In this document: piece after piece, positions 21,336-32,420 of the stretch
Position numbering within the stretch: position 1 is the stretch's first letter
How the letters are laid out: the number at the start of each line of letters is the position of its first letter
From: Nemertoderma westbladi
Taxonomy: Eukaryota > Xenacoelomorpha > Nemertodermatida > Nemertodermatidae
Length of the DNA: 62,068 bases
NCBI GenBank assembly: GCA_032718475.1
Contig: JAUCBJ010007977.1
Location: forward strand, 1-62,068
Direction of reading: 5' to 3'
Program-made: the position numbers and the translations under genes
Notes under the pieces: generated by a model
Told to the model about the DNA's origin: nothing
The model's input: the letters and a program-made list of their open reading frames with translations, nothing else
Database searches by the model: none

Positions 21336-22600
21336 ACTTATCAGCGTTCGGTATGTGAAAAAATAATTTTATGGATGCTCATTTAAACATTTTAATCATG
21401 TACTATTTCGAATATTAGTGAAATTTATTAACAGTTTCACATTATTAATTATACATTTGTATCTAATTAAAGTTTATTGTTATGTAATAAATCTTTGATC
21501 CATTTTGACCTTGGTCGACTGAAGCAAACTTAGTCACCGTCTGTGTCCGTTCAGTTTTACTAAATACTGTCGCCATTTTCTTTGCTAATTTTCTCTAAAA
21601 TATATTCTATTGGACGTTTCGTTAGAATTTAATGCAGTACATGTAAACAAAATACACAAATACACAAATTATATTAGGTAAAATATATTGGATAAACTTA
21701 TAATTACTTTATAGTCCGCAATATAAATGCGGACATTAAAGACTTTATTTGTCGTAAGTCACTTTTTTGTCATATTCGTTAACAAGTTTGACAAGAAAAG
21801 AACACTTTTTTAGTCAACAAAAAAAGTAATGTTTAATGAAATTTTAAAGTAATTTCTATGAAATTGATTTTTTATACTAGCTAATTTTTGCTATGTGTTA
21901 GCTAAAAATTTTGATAAATATTTTTGTTCAAGAACATATTATTTTATATATTATATATTTATATTATATTATATTATATATTTTTTATATATATATATGG
22001 GTATCCAAGGTTTCGTAATGCCGGTATTTCGGTATGGAAGAAGCTTCAATGGACGATATTTATGCTGAAATAGGCCCAGATAAAAGTGAGAGAAAGCAAA
22101 TAACACAACACTTTACAAATAAAACGACTAAGTGGTGGCAAAAAGTAACATTTTTTTTCTTGCTTTCTTATAAAAAAAAAGTATATTTTTTTGCCGCCAC
22201 TTAAATAGTTAATATTGTCTACACGTTTGCGGAAAATAATGGGGATATTTTAAATAAAATATCTTTGGATTATTTTGGCTAGAGTTCCGTATAGAACTGC
22301 ATTTTTAAAACATATGTCATGTCATACTATGGCAACATTGAATAGTTCTAGAACAATAGAAAAGTATTATATACTATTAAATAAAATAAAAAATATAATG
22401 TTCTCGAACATATAGCTAGTTTTTTTTTATTTTAAAATAGCTAGTAAATTTAAAAAATATCCAATTTAGTAGTTAAATTTTCTAATAAATTAAAATAATA
22501 TAAATACTAAATTTTTTTGTATTACTAGCTATTCTAAATTTGAAAAATAACTAGCTATATGTTTTGGAACATTAAATTATTTGTATTATTTATGCTCTGG
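21336..22600. other. AT-rich non-coding DNA with a hairpin
   Basis: No gene seen. A TA-repeat tract lies at 21940-22000. Positions 22127-22204 form an inverted repeat, with TAAGTGGTGGCAAAAAGT pairing with ATTTTTTTGCCGCCACTTA. Confidence 0.5.
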
Positions 22601-22899
22601 AATGCTCGCGAGTGGGGGGGGGGGGGGGGCTACGGGCGCCCCACCACGGAAGATTAGTGGCGAGAGAGCGGGGGGTAGAGAATGTTGTCCGACAAGAGGG
22701 ATGCAGAAGTGAAGTAAGAGATAGTGAAGTTAGAAGTGGCGGGTGGGGGGGGGGGGGGGGCTACGGGCGCCCCACCACGAGAGATTAATAGCGAGAGGGG
22801 GGGGGGGGGGGGGCAGAGAATGTCCCACAGGCGTCGGCGGATAATGCGCGGGGCAAGTTAGGTGAATCGCGGCACCCGACGACGGAGAATAGTAGGGGG
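22601..22899. repeat. G-rich tandem duplication
   Basis: A unit with a long G run followed by CTACGGGCGCCCCACCACG and a purine-rich stretch occurs twice (about 22613-22690 and 22741-22815), with a third G run at 22798-22813. The G runs may form quadruplexes and are prone to sequencing error. Confidence 0.6.
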
Positions 22900-23409
22900 A
22901 TGGCGAGTATCCCCAGGAAGGTCCAGCCGGACAGAGTAGAGTCAGATGTTAGCGCCGAGAGTGGGCGAGCGAGAAGATGTCAGTCAGAAGAGAGAAGAAG
23001 ATTAGTAGAGTTTAACCGAGACGTCGAAGAGAGAAGAAGTGAAGAAGATAATAGAAGAGTCGTTGCTAGGAGCAACCGGAGAGCGAGAACGGATAGCGAG
23101 CCGTCGGTAGTAGAGATGGAGTTAGGGAGTCAGTGGGGTCGAACTCCGGGAGATTGCCGTCGCCCCGGGGAGACGCACCGCACGCCAGGAGAGGGGTACA
23201 GAGTGTACCGATACGAAGATGAGAATAGAAGAGGGGATCGAAGAGAAACTTCCCGACGGGATATAGCTGCCGATCGAGAGTACGGTAGTCGCGGGGAGAT
23301 TCGAGATTCGAGAGAGATTAAACTTCGGTTCGGAAGGGCACATGCAGACTGCAGGACATACTGTAGGCCTTACTGCACATACTATTATAGGCCATGCTGG
23401 GAGAGATAG
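22900..23409 (+). CDS. hypothetical Arg/Glu-rich ORF
   Basis: A 169-residue frame from an ATG at 22900. Its composition is dominated by Arg, Glu, Ser and Asp, with no domain I recognise, and it ends in a short Cys/Tyr/Arg stretch. It lies within purine-rich repetitive DNA, which by itself yields Arg/Glu/Gly codons on this strand. It may be chance or the remnant of a retroelement gag. Weak. Confidence 0.2.
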   Translation: MASIPRKVQPDRVESDVSAESGRARRCQSEERRRLVEFNRDVEERRSEEDNRRVVARSNRRARTDSEPSVVEMELGSQWGRTPGDCRRPGETHRTPGEGYRVYRYEDENRRGDRRETSRRDIAADREYGSRGEIRDSREIKLRFGRAHADCRTYCRPYCTYYYRPCWER

Positions 23410-24299
23410 ATGTAGGCGATAGGGTAGCGCGGACGACGGGATTAGATCCGGAAGTCGCGGAGTACATGCCGAGTGAATGGATAGGCCTATATCGGTACCA
23501 GCACATCAGCATGACTATAATATCCAGGGACATAGCACATACCCGGTTGAGAGGGATATTGCAGATAGGCAATATAAACAACCAAGAACAATATATTATG
23601 CACATACCCGGTTGAGGGGGATATTGCAGATAGATGGATGGGCCCCAATATATTAACATCAACCCCAGTACCAAACATAACACCGGTGGGGGGGGGGGGG
23701 GGGGCAGGGTGACATTCCCCCACTACAAATATCCGCAGTATAGACAACCAAGAACAAACAAGTAGGGAGAACAAGTAGGGTGAGCTAGAGGAGAAAGATG
23801 GGAGAGATGAGAAGGGTACAGGGGATGCGTTGAACTAAGTAGGGCACGGGCGTGATGACGTGTTTGATGTAAGAGCAGGGTATGTTAATTAGGTGGGTGC
23901 CGGGCACAAGAGGTGCCGGGCACAAGAAGTTAGTAGTAGAGTTAGTTGAGTTAGTAAGAGTTAGTAGTAGAGTTAGTTGAGTTAGTAAGAGGGTAGAGTA
24001 GTTGAGTTAGTAAGAGTTAGTGGAGTTAGTAGGTTAGTAAGAGGGTAAGTAGTACCGGTTAGTAGAGTTAGTAAGAGTTAGTAGTAGTTCACATAATTAA
24101 CATACCCACTTTGCCGGCACTCAGAGCGTCACGTGCAGGCGAGGAGACGTAAAGGGGATAAGATGTAGATAGAGTAGAGGAGAAGTAGATGATAGAGGAT
24201 AGATGTAGAGGAAGTAGATAAAGGTGGGAGAGATGCGTGATGGAGGGGTGGCCCATAGAGTTGTTGAGTGGTCCAGTAGGTTGGACAGAAAAGGGTACG
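23410..24299. repeat. purine-biased repetitive DNA
   Basis: A direct repeat of CACATACCCGGTTGAG plus flanking bases occurs at 23537 and 23600. A long G run lies at 23686-23704. From 23930 to 24090 there are irregular copies of GAGTTAGTAAGAGTTAGTAG. No convincing gene. Confidence 0.5.
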
Positions 24300-24465
24300 G
24301 ACGTGCCGAGGTGTATGCATAGGTGTAGGAGTACCTCGTACGAAATATGAGAAGTATGAGCACCTAGGTGTAGGAGTACCTTGTATGAAATATGAGAAGT
24401 ATGAGCACCTAGGTGTAGGAGTACCTTGTATGAAGTACGGGAAGTATGAGCGCCTTTGACGGCAC
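24300..24465. repeat. tandem repeat of about 50-60 bp, three copies
   Basis: The unit contains AGGTGTAGGAGTACCT followed by GTATGAAATATGAGAAGTATG. Copies start near 24310, 24365 and 24412. Confidence 0.65.
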
Positions 24466-24529
24466 TGAGGGCGTCACGTACGGAATTGAGGGGGAGCATG
24501 TATACATAGCCATAGTTGAGGGTGCCAGG

Positions 24530-24895
24530 TAGAGTAGTAGAGGCGGGCACATAGGGTGCCAGGTAGTAGAGTAGTAGAGACGGGCACATAGGGTGCCAGG
24601 TAGTAGAGTAGTAGAGACGGTGACATAGGGTGCCAGGTAGTAGAGTTAGAGAGTTAGAGGTAGTAGAGTAGTAGAGAGGGCACATAGGGTGCCAGGTAGT
24701 AGAGTAGTAGAGACGGGCACATAGGGTGCCAGGTAGTAGAGTAGTAGAGACGGGCACATAGGGTGCCAGGTAGTAGAGTTAGAGGTAGTAGAGTAGTAGA
24801 GAGGGCACATAGGGTGCCAGGTAGTAGAGTAGTAGAGACGGGCACATAGGGTGCCAGGTAGTAGAGTAGTAGAGAGGGCACAAAGTGAAGAGGGG
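24530..24895. repeat. tandem repeat of about 37 bp
   Basis: The unit reads GGGCACATAGGGTGCCAGG then TAGTAGAGTAGTAGAGAC, repeated about nine times with variants that lose or double the TAGTAGAG part. Apparent minus-strand proteins here (rich in Tyr, Thr, Leu, Pro) are products of the repeat. Confidence 0.8.
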
Positions 24896-24954
24896 TATGT
24901 ACGCATGCTATTGCCAAGGAGTAAGGAAAGTGCGAAACCTGTGGGCGCTGAGGG

Positions 24955-25180
24955 CATCACGTAGTAAGGGTAGTAAGAGGGTACGTAGTACCGTTAGCTA
25001 GAGGAGTTAGTAAGGGTAGTAAGAGGGTACGTAGTACCGTTAGCTAGAGGAGTTAGTAAGAGTAGTAAGAGGGTACGTAGTACCGTTAGCTAGAGGAGTT
25101 AGTAAGAGTAGTAAGAGGGTACGTAGTACCGTTAGCTAGAGGAGTTAGTAAGAGTAGTAAGAGGGTACGTAGTACCGTTA
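24955..25180. repeat. tandem repeat of about 50 bp, five copies
   Basis: The unit contains GTAAGAGGGTACGTAGTACC followed by GTTAGCTAGAGGAGTTA. GGTACGTAGTACC is itself palindromic. Confidence 0.75.
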
Positions 25181-25450
25181 GTTAGAGGTAGAGAGTCAGT
25201 AGAGTTAGTAGAGGTAGAGAGTCAGTAGAGTTAGAGAGTCAGTAGAGCCATGGAGTTAGTAGAGATAGTGGAGTCAGTAGAGTTAGTAGAGGTAGAGAGT
25301 CAGTAGAGTTAGTAGAGGTAGAGAGTTAGAGAGTTAGTAGAGGTAGAGAGTAAGTGGAGTTAGAGAGTTAGTAAAGGTAGAGAGTCAGTAGAGGTAGAGA
25401 GTCAGTAGAGTTAGAGAGTCAGTAGAGTTAACAGTAAGAGAGTAGAGAGC
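25181..25450. repeat. irregular AGTAGAGTTAG/GTAGAGAGTC repeats
   Basis: Short interspersed units with almost no C on the plus strand. It ends at a TATATATATA tract near 25454. Confidence 0.65.
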
Positions 25451-26756
25451 ACAATATATATATATGGCACAGTAGATAGGATAATAGCGCAGACAGGGGG
25501 AACATGGGTAAAACAAAATAAAAATAAAAATTAAGAATATCAGGATCACCTCCGAACTACAGAAGAGCCTTCAAGGTGGCCTTCGAAGGTCTGGCAGACC
25601 ACCTGGGGCTGAGGGGCGGGTCGGTGTGATACAACAGCCTGCATCTAGTAGACAGGGAGGTGGATACACATATCAGAGGTGGGAGAAGTCGGAAGCGGAT
25701 AAACTTGAGGGGAAGCGACTGGAAGAAGTTGCCAGGCGAGAAAGGCGGAGAGAGAGTAGTGAGTAGTAGGAATGAAACGCGTTATGTAGATGAGCATATA
25801 ATATAATATATATAATAATAATATTTATAATCTTATAATAATTTTATAGTAATTCATATATATTATACAGTATGTACCGTAGTCAAGTACAACCTTTTTC
25901 CAATTAGCTATTGGGACTGGGGACTAATTGACTAGGGCGACAGGACGGGACTTAGACGGCTCCCAGTAACATGGTGCTCACATGTGTGGGACCCGATAAG
26001 TGTGTGGCCATTAAACAACAGGGCGGAGTTCAGTATTTATTGTGAAAGCTCGTATCCTACGGGATAAGAATAGTGCAGATAGGCACTACCGGGATATGAG
26101 TAGGAGGGGCACTTGATGGGACCACAGGCGTGAAGAGTGAGGAGTATGAGAGGAGTATGAGAGGAATGTGAGAAGAGTATGAGAGGAGAACGCAAGAGAG
26201 ATAGCGAGAGGTGGTGTGGAGGCGCGCGGAGAGCATGCGGGTGCAATTCAAGTGTGGGGGGGGGGAGGAGTAACAAGGAGGTCCGAGAGTTAGAGCGGAA
26301 GTAAAGAGAAGTAGAGGAGAGTCAGGGTGAGAGTGGAGGAGTTAGAGTGGAGTTAGAGTGGCGAGAGTGTTGGGGAAACAAAAATTGTGTGAGAGAAGCC
26401 CACAATCGGCCTGACACGGGACGCCAGATGTCTTGGTGCAAGATAGACAAAGTTGCACCAAGACGGGGGAGCGGCCTGAAAAGCCGACTCCGAGAAAATA
26501 ACCCCACCCCACACCCGATAGTAGATCGGGATCCAGCGGAATTGTAGTGCGGTGACATTTTAAGACCGTCACCGCCGTCACCAACCATATACCTTATTCA
26601 ATTACCGGTCAACTGCTGAACTGTGCTATATGCTATCACCTATATTATACATATTTTATACTATTAAGAACATCGGAACAACAAACTCCTTTTCATCACA
26701 CGGTGCGGCTGACGCGTACATAAACCAAACTGGTCGGGATCCTCTGATCCCGTCAC
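25451..26756. other. non-coding DNA, partly purine-rich
   Basis: No gene recognised. Positions 25540-25760 look like decayed coding sequence but no protein was identified. AT-rich DNA lies at 25795-25880. GAGTATGAGAG repeats lie at 26130-26190. Confidence 0.4.
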
Positions 26757-26995
26757 AATCACTGGAGAAGGGTCGAAGTGTAAATGCATTACAGTCTTGT
26801 ATAGAGCTCCTGTATTTCCTACTCAACAGAATATGGTCTTTCTGGGACTTGTGACCACTGGGTCCACTATGAGTCCATAGCTTTCCAGTTCGCTTCTTGA
26901 ACTGGGTTCCAGCCGAAAACAATCCTTTTTCAGAGATAAAATCCTGAAGATGGACGGAATTTCGGTTAACACTATTGCTATAGACCCAGGGCGAC
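26757..26995 (-). mobile_element. fragment of the non-LTR element found at 57.6-60.7 kb
   Basis: Nearly identical to 59833-60068, which encodes part of the apurinic-type endonuclease. Both ends are truncated, so only an internal piece is present. It reads on the minus strand, as does the main copy. Confidence 0.8.
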
Positions 26996-27444
26996 ATAGC
27001 TATCATCTGCTGGGTTCAGATTTGGTATAATTCTCGAGATTGGGTCCAGGGTTCAGATAGGTTTAGATATGACTTAAGTATAACTCCAATAAATGCAAAT
27101 ATTTTTTGAAATTTATCATTTATTTTCATTTAATTTTTATTCCTCGAATGTAACCCAGCAACATTATTAGTATGTAAATATTCTAGAACGTGTAGTCATA
27201 TTTTACGACTAACTTTATACATTATTTAAAATAATAGGCCTACATACGTAAAGATAACTCATGTATTGAACAAGTTAATTATCAATTATGGGATGTAACT
27301 GTTAACACTCAGTTTCATGCATGCCTAACAGTTTAATACGACTTGTTGCAAATTTATTACAGTTTTATAGGTTGTTTATTAAATATGTATATTTGCCTAG
27401 CTCCTATAATTTCTTTCATTATCTTTTATGTGGTATTTCTACAG
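26996..27444. other. AT-rich DNA ending in a splice acceptor
   Basis: No coding exon was recognised. It ends TTATGTGGTATTTCTACAG at 27444, a good pyrimidine-rich acceptor for the next exon, so it is probably intron of the CLCA-like gene. Confidence 0.5.
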
Positions 27445-28395
27445 ATACCAACCACTAATGAAAATGTATGGCCCAAAATAAAATCACTCACAGACAACAT
27501 CGTCATTCGGACACCAGTAACCACTTGTAAACAAGAAAAATTGGACATAATATTTAAATCCATTCCTTCATCAGTTTCCATTACCAACCCAATCGGGGAG
27601 AAATTTAGTTCGACTGAGGAAGGTGCAGTTGAATTTAAAGAGAATATATCTTATTTGACTTTGATTCTCCTGAAACCAGTTGTGGAGGGGGTTTGGTGGG
27701 TAGAAAGTGACGTGAAATTTGATCTTAAAAGAGGCACCAAAAATTGCAAGATATCTGGAAAAGCGAATTTTGAAACAATTGAAGCACCGAAGAAACCGAA
27801 ATTATTTGCCGAAGTATATATGCACGGTGCTCCGGTAAAAGGGGCCATAGTGACGGCGGTCGTTGTCACAGCTACTCCTCATTGCGTGCTACCTCCTATA
27901 ACCCTCCATGACGACGGTAAATCCGAACATGGCGACAATGATGCGGATGATGGGTTATATTCGGCGGTGTTAAACCTCAACGTCGATGGGATGCACGACG
28001 TCATGTTTTACGCGGATAACCGGGCGTGCATGGCCTTCAAAGCTAACCAATCAGCGACCACCAAACGATCCATCAAAATACCGGGGATACCGGGGGCTAC
28101 AACAGAACATAAATTCACTTGGGTACCCCTCTGCGATTTCATTTTGCAACAGAAGGGCGAAATGTTTCAATTAAATGGTTTTAAAGGTCGATCTGGACCT
28201 TGTCGCCATGGAAGCGTTGAAGAAATTGAAACAAATCGCATGGGTAATTGCAGACCACTACAGTGCCCTGGTGTTGCTGACCGTGGTACCGGTAGGCCTA
28301 ATGACAGAGAAATCACATCTCCGAGTGCTCATATGAAACCGACGCAAAATGTTTGGATTGTTGTTATTGTCGCATTACTTAGTTATATTTATTAA
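27445..28395 (+). CDS. last exon of a CLCA-like (chloride-channel accessory type) protein
   Basis: The exon encodes about 316 residues up to TAA at 28393-28395. The first half resembles the region after the VWA domain in CLCA proteins (SITNPIGEKF, then a Trp-containing block VEGVWWVES). A beta-sandwich follows with the family-type pattern FAEVYMHGAPVKGAIVTAVV, then LHDDG and DNDADDGLYS, which suggests a Ca-binding or fibronectin-like fold. A hydrophobic C-terminus (VWIVVIVALLSYIY) could be a membrane anchor or GPI signal. In this family an N-terminal metalloprotease and VWA domain come first. Those exons are not visible here, so the gene is partial or a retained 3' piece. The upstream in-frame ATG (27343) lies in presumed intron. 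Confidence 0.62.
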   Translation: MPTTNENVWPKIKSLTDNIVIRTPVTTCKQEKLDIIFKSIPSSVSITNPIGEKFSSTEEGAVEFKENISYLTLILLKPVVEGVWWVESDVKFDLKRGTKNCKISGKANFETIEAPKKPKLFAEVYMHGAPVKGAIVTAVVVTATPHCVLPPITLHDDGKSEHGDNDADDGLYSAVLNLNVDGMHDVMFYADNRACMAFKANQSATTKRSIKIPGIPGATTEHKFTWVPLCDFILQQKGEMFQLNGFKGRSGPCRHGSVEEIETNRMGNCRPLQCPGVADRGTGRPNDREITSPSAHMKPTQNVWIVVIVALLSYIY

Positions 28396-30011
28396 TAACC
28401 ACTACCAGTAGCTTTCAATTACTGTACGTTTTACAGTATTTCACAGAAATATTATTTGTGGCATTACTTCTGCAGGGTATGTATAGTATAAGCAAAAATT
28501 AAAAAATTTTTGGATTTATTTTTTATAATTGTTTTCTTGCATGTAACTACCGTGTTGACTTTAAACTATCTGATAACATGTATTCTCTTGCGAACCGAGA
28601 CCGATAACATGTATTCTCTGAACACTCTAAATACACTCTGGACACTGACTTGAGACAATTTTATTCATAAATGAGGAGTAGACATGCTCACACACGTTGG
28701 GGCTATCTGATAACATATTCTCATGCACACCAATTGATTGTAAACCGAGACTGCTAATTAACCGCCCAAAGCTTACCTCGTTAGATTTAAATACAAACAA
28801 GTTCGAAGTTATGCGATGTTAATCTAGCAGAATCTCCATATTACCAAATACATAATATATCATAATAACTGAATCATAGCGATTCATATATCAACTTCCA
28901 ATCAGAAGCTTTGTTACCGGATTTGTTTACTAGAGTTCAACGGTGTGAAGAAAATGAAAAAGGCTCTTATTGGCCGCATTCCAACCACTAAGGAGGAGGT
29001 AAGGAATGTCGAAAGTGAATACCAAAATTGAACACGCCAGGGCGTGTGGCTTTTATGCTTCTATAAATCCTACTTAGATATTCATCAGTTTATAAATCTT
29101 ATCTAAGTACTCAATCAGTTAGAACTACAGTATATGGCTTTGGAGAAGGACGGCGCATTGCTAATAAAATGTGAATTTTAGTCACAAAAGCTTTAACATA
29201 GGTAGTATTTCCACTTCAAGAATTATAAATATACAATAGAAAAAAAATTGCGAACCTCAGAATACTGAATTACATGATTTGAGCGTTGTCCTGACATTTT
29301 GAGTGTTGTCCCCTGACGCTGGACTGTTTACTTGCGACTTCGCGGCGATATGCTGAGCCGAAAATTGGCATAATTAGTTTTACATAGGACTGCGATCTAC
29401 TGTTATTCACATTGTTTCTGGACATTTTTGTCTGTGGTATACCGTTTTTTAAACTGTGAAGGAATGTTGTCACAGTTTTTACGTGTTGTCACAAATTCCA
29501 CCTATCCTTGTGTCACTAAGCTTCATAAAAGAGTATTGGATAATCGATTACTAATCGATTCGACTCAATTCTACATAAAATAATATGTTCAAACAATTTA
29601 ATAAATATATAGAAGAAATCGATATTGGTCTGTAATTAGTTTTATCATCAATACTGTATGTTCATTCTTGTCTTTGACAATTGACAATGAATTGCACTAC
29701 CTGGCATTACACCATGAATATTCATAGACGTAACCAATCCAATATTAAATATCGAATAATATTCATTTTTAAATATGTAACAAACATCAGACTCGCTAGA
29801 AGTTCCACTAACTGTTTTAGGTTGCAGTAACTGCAATTAATTGGATAAAAAGGATAACCCATAAATTCCAATAATATTCGTTAAACATTATAAAATTAAA
29901 GATAATAAATAAGGACTCAGAAATTGACATAATGTAATGTAGCAAAATTTCGTACACCAACCAACGTGTGAAAATAAATGGGATCTATTCGGGTTTTTGA
30001 CCCTTGAATAT
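28396..30011. other. AT-rich intergenic DNA
   Basis: No gene recognised. Positions 28565-28620 contain a short direct repeat of GATAACATGTATTCTCT. The remaining open frames are short and unsupported. Confidence 0.5.
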
Positions 30012-31392
30012 TTGTGGCTGTGAAAGCGAAAAGGTACCTTAAGGTGTAAATGAGGTTTTGAGTTAGATATTGCATGTGATTGGCCAACATCTCAGCTCTC
30101 TAATGAGCTATAAATCATCCTGATTGGATGAGTACATCAAGAGTTATTAGAATTTAAGTATTGGCAAGACAACCAGATGGAAAATATACTATTACGAGTA
30201 AATCGCGTTTAAAGATTTTGTTGTATTTTAATAGTCGTAGGGATTACAGTACTTACAAAGTATCTTGAAAGTGAGTTTGCTAAATCGGAGTGGGGCGGAG
30301 GTTGTGTTGTGATGTTGAGGCTTGAGGGGCAAAATGTGTAATAGGAATATACATTAGCAAACTAATGAACAACTATGCTGCCTTTTTTTCTAGCCTGGGA
30401 CTTCGAGCAGCACGTGATCAACTACGCTGGATGGTTATCTAAGGCAGGGACTTCGAGCAGCACGTGAACAACTATGTTGGGTTTTTATCTAGTCTGGGAC
30501 TCCGAGCAGCACATGAACAACCAAGGTAGCTAATTATTTAGTTTGAGACTTCGAGCAGTACGTGAATAACTAAGGTAGCTAGTTATCTAGTCTGGGACTT
30601 CGAGCAGCACGTGAACAACAAAGCTAGATAATTATCTAGTTTGAGACTTCGAGCAGGATGCGAACAACTAAGGTAGCTTAGTCTGGGACTTCAAGCAGCG
30701 CGGGAACAACTAAGCTAACTATGATTATCTATTTTGGGACTTCGAGCAGCACGTGAACAACTAAGGTAGCTAGTTATCTAGTTTGAGACTTCGAGCAGCA
30801 CGTGAACAACAAAGGTATCTAGTTATCTAGTCTGGGACATTTTTTTACTTGTGCTTTTCGTCCTGGGGGTCCAAAATAGCACCAAAAATGATGGTTGCAT
30901 TACCAGAAAATATTTTTAAGATGTTTTATCGTGTTCAACGACCTTATACCATCAAAATTATAATTTTTGAGCCAAGATCAAAAAAAATTCTAAAATGACT
31001 GACAACACTTGACAGACAAACAGACGGACAGACAGACCGATTGACAAGCAAACATATTTAAAATAACTGGAAGATAGTTTTCTATTGGAATAATAAGGCA
31101 TATAAATTAATTTATAAGAGTAAATCTACATACTGTAGTATCACATAATATCTATCGGGAATGAGATTTAAATTTCAAAACTTCTGACTACCCTCAATTA
31201 AAGCTGAATATCTCCAAAACTAAGCTAGCTGTAAACATACCGTTAACAGATTTGGATTCCTCATTAAAAACTGCATATATCACATTGAATATAAAAAAAT
31301 GGAAAATTTTGACTTGAAAATTTAATTTTTCTTTAAGTGCGATTTTCTCAAAACGACATTTTCACCTTAAGGTACCTTTTCGCTTTCACCAC
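30012..31392. mobile_element. inverted-repeat element with internal minisatellite
   Basis: The left end contains GTGAAAGCGAAAAGGTACCT followed by TAAGGTG at about 30018-30046. The right end has the exact complement at about 31363-31389. Flanking bases are similar for a further 10-15 bp on both sides. No transposase is encoded, so it looks like a non-autonomous DNA transposon of about 1.4 kb. Confidence 0.6.
30395..30840. repeat. tandem repeat of about 58 bp inside the inverted-repeat element
   Basis: About eight diverged units contain GGGACTTCGAGCAGCACGTG followed by AACAACTAAGGTAGCTAGTTATCT. The unit carries the E-box-like palindrome CACGTG. Confidence 0.75.
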
Positions 31393-31721
31393 CACATTTG
31401 TGTAAACCTCCCTCGCTGCGCTCGCCCGGTACATAAATAACTTGAGTCATATCGCTAAAAAGTACTACTTTTCAAACATTGGTATAGTTGATTAATTATT
31501 AATTTCCCATTGAATCACAGTGAATAGCATAATTAATTCAATTATTCTGGAACGTCACTAATTCGCTACTTATTCTTCCCTATTTATCTCCATTTGTCTC
31601 GAATTAATATGCCAATTCCCATATAATTTCAGGATGGTAAGATGAAGGTAGCCATGGTATTTGAAATAAGAAATTAGACAATCATCGGCTCAACAAACAA
31701 ATTGTTAATTTGCAGTAAATT
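31393..31721. other. short non-coding interval
   Basis: Nothing coding. Positions 31406-31440 carry CCTCCCTCGCTGCGCTCG then CCGGTACATAAATAA, an inverted copy of a motif at about 20735-20773. This suggests a dispersed repeat. Confidence 0.4.
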
Positions 31722-32420
31722 CGGGAAACCCCAGAATCGGTTTATTTATCTATTCAGGGAACCCCAGAATCGGTTTATTTATCTATTCAGGGAACCCCAG
31801 AATCGGTTTATTTATCTATTCAGGGAACCCCAGAATCGGTTTATTTATCTATTCAGGGAACCCCAGAATCGGTTTATTTATCTATTCAGGGAACCCCAGA
31901 ATCGGTTTATTTATCTATTCAGGGAACCCCAGAATCGGTTTATTTATTTATTCAGGGAACCCCAGAATCGGTTTATTTATCAATTCAGGGAACCCTAGAA
32001 TCGGTTTATTTATCTATTCAGGGAACCCCAGAATCGGTTTATTTATCTATTCAGGGAACCCCAGAATCGGTTTATTTATCTATTCAGGGAACCCCAGAAT
32101 CGGTTTATTTATCTATTCAGGGAACCCTAGAATCGGTTTATTTATCTATTCAGGGAACCCCAGAATCGGTTTATTTATCTATTCAGGGAACCCCAGAATC
32201 GGTTTATTTATCAATTCAGGGAACCCTAGAATCGGTTTATTTATCTATTCAGGGAACCTCAGAATCGGTTTATTTATCAATTCAGGGAACCCTACTGTAG
32301 AATCGGTTTATTTATCTATTCAGGGAACCCCAGAATCGGTGTATTTATCTATTCAGGGAACCCCAGAATCGGTTTATTTATATATTCAGGGTACCCCAGA
32401 ATCGGTTTATTTATATAGTC
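31722..32420. repeat. 33-bp minisatellite, about 21 copies
   Basis: The unit is AGAATCGGTTTATTTATCTA plus TTCAGGGAACCCC. Copies are nearly identical, with a few single-base variants and one short insertion (CTGTAG) near 32293. The unit length is a multiple of three, so an artificial open frame of 98 codons appears. Confidence 0.9.

Noticed and set aside
24089-24960. Several overlapping minus-strand ORFs rich in Tyr, Thr, Leu and Pro
   Set aside because: They are translations of the 37-bp tandem repeat in different frames.
31702-31998. A 98-residue repetitive protein
   Set aside because: It is the 33-bp minisatellite, open only because the unit is a multiple of three; no flanking gene structure.
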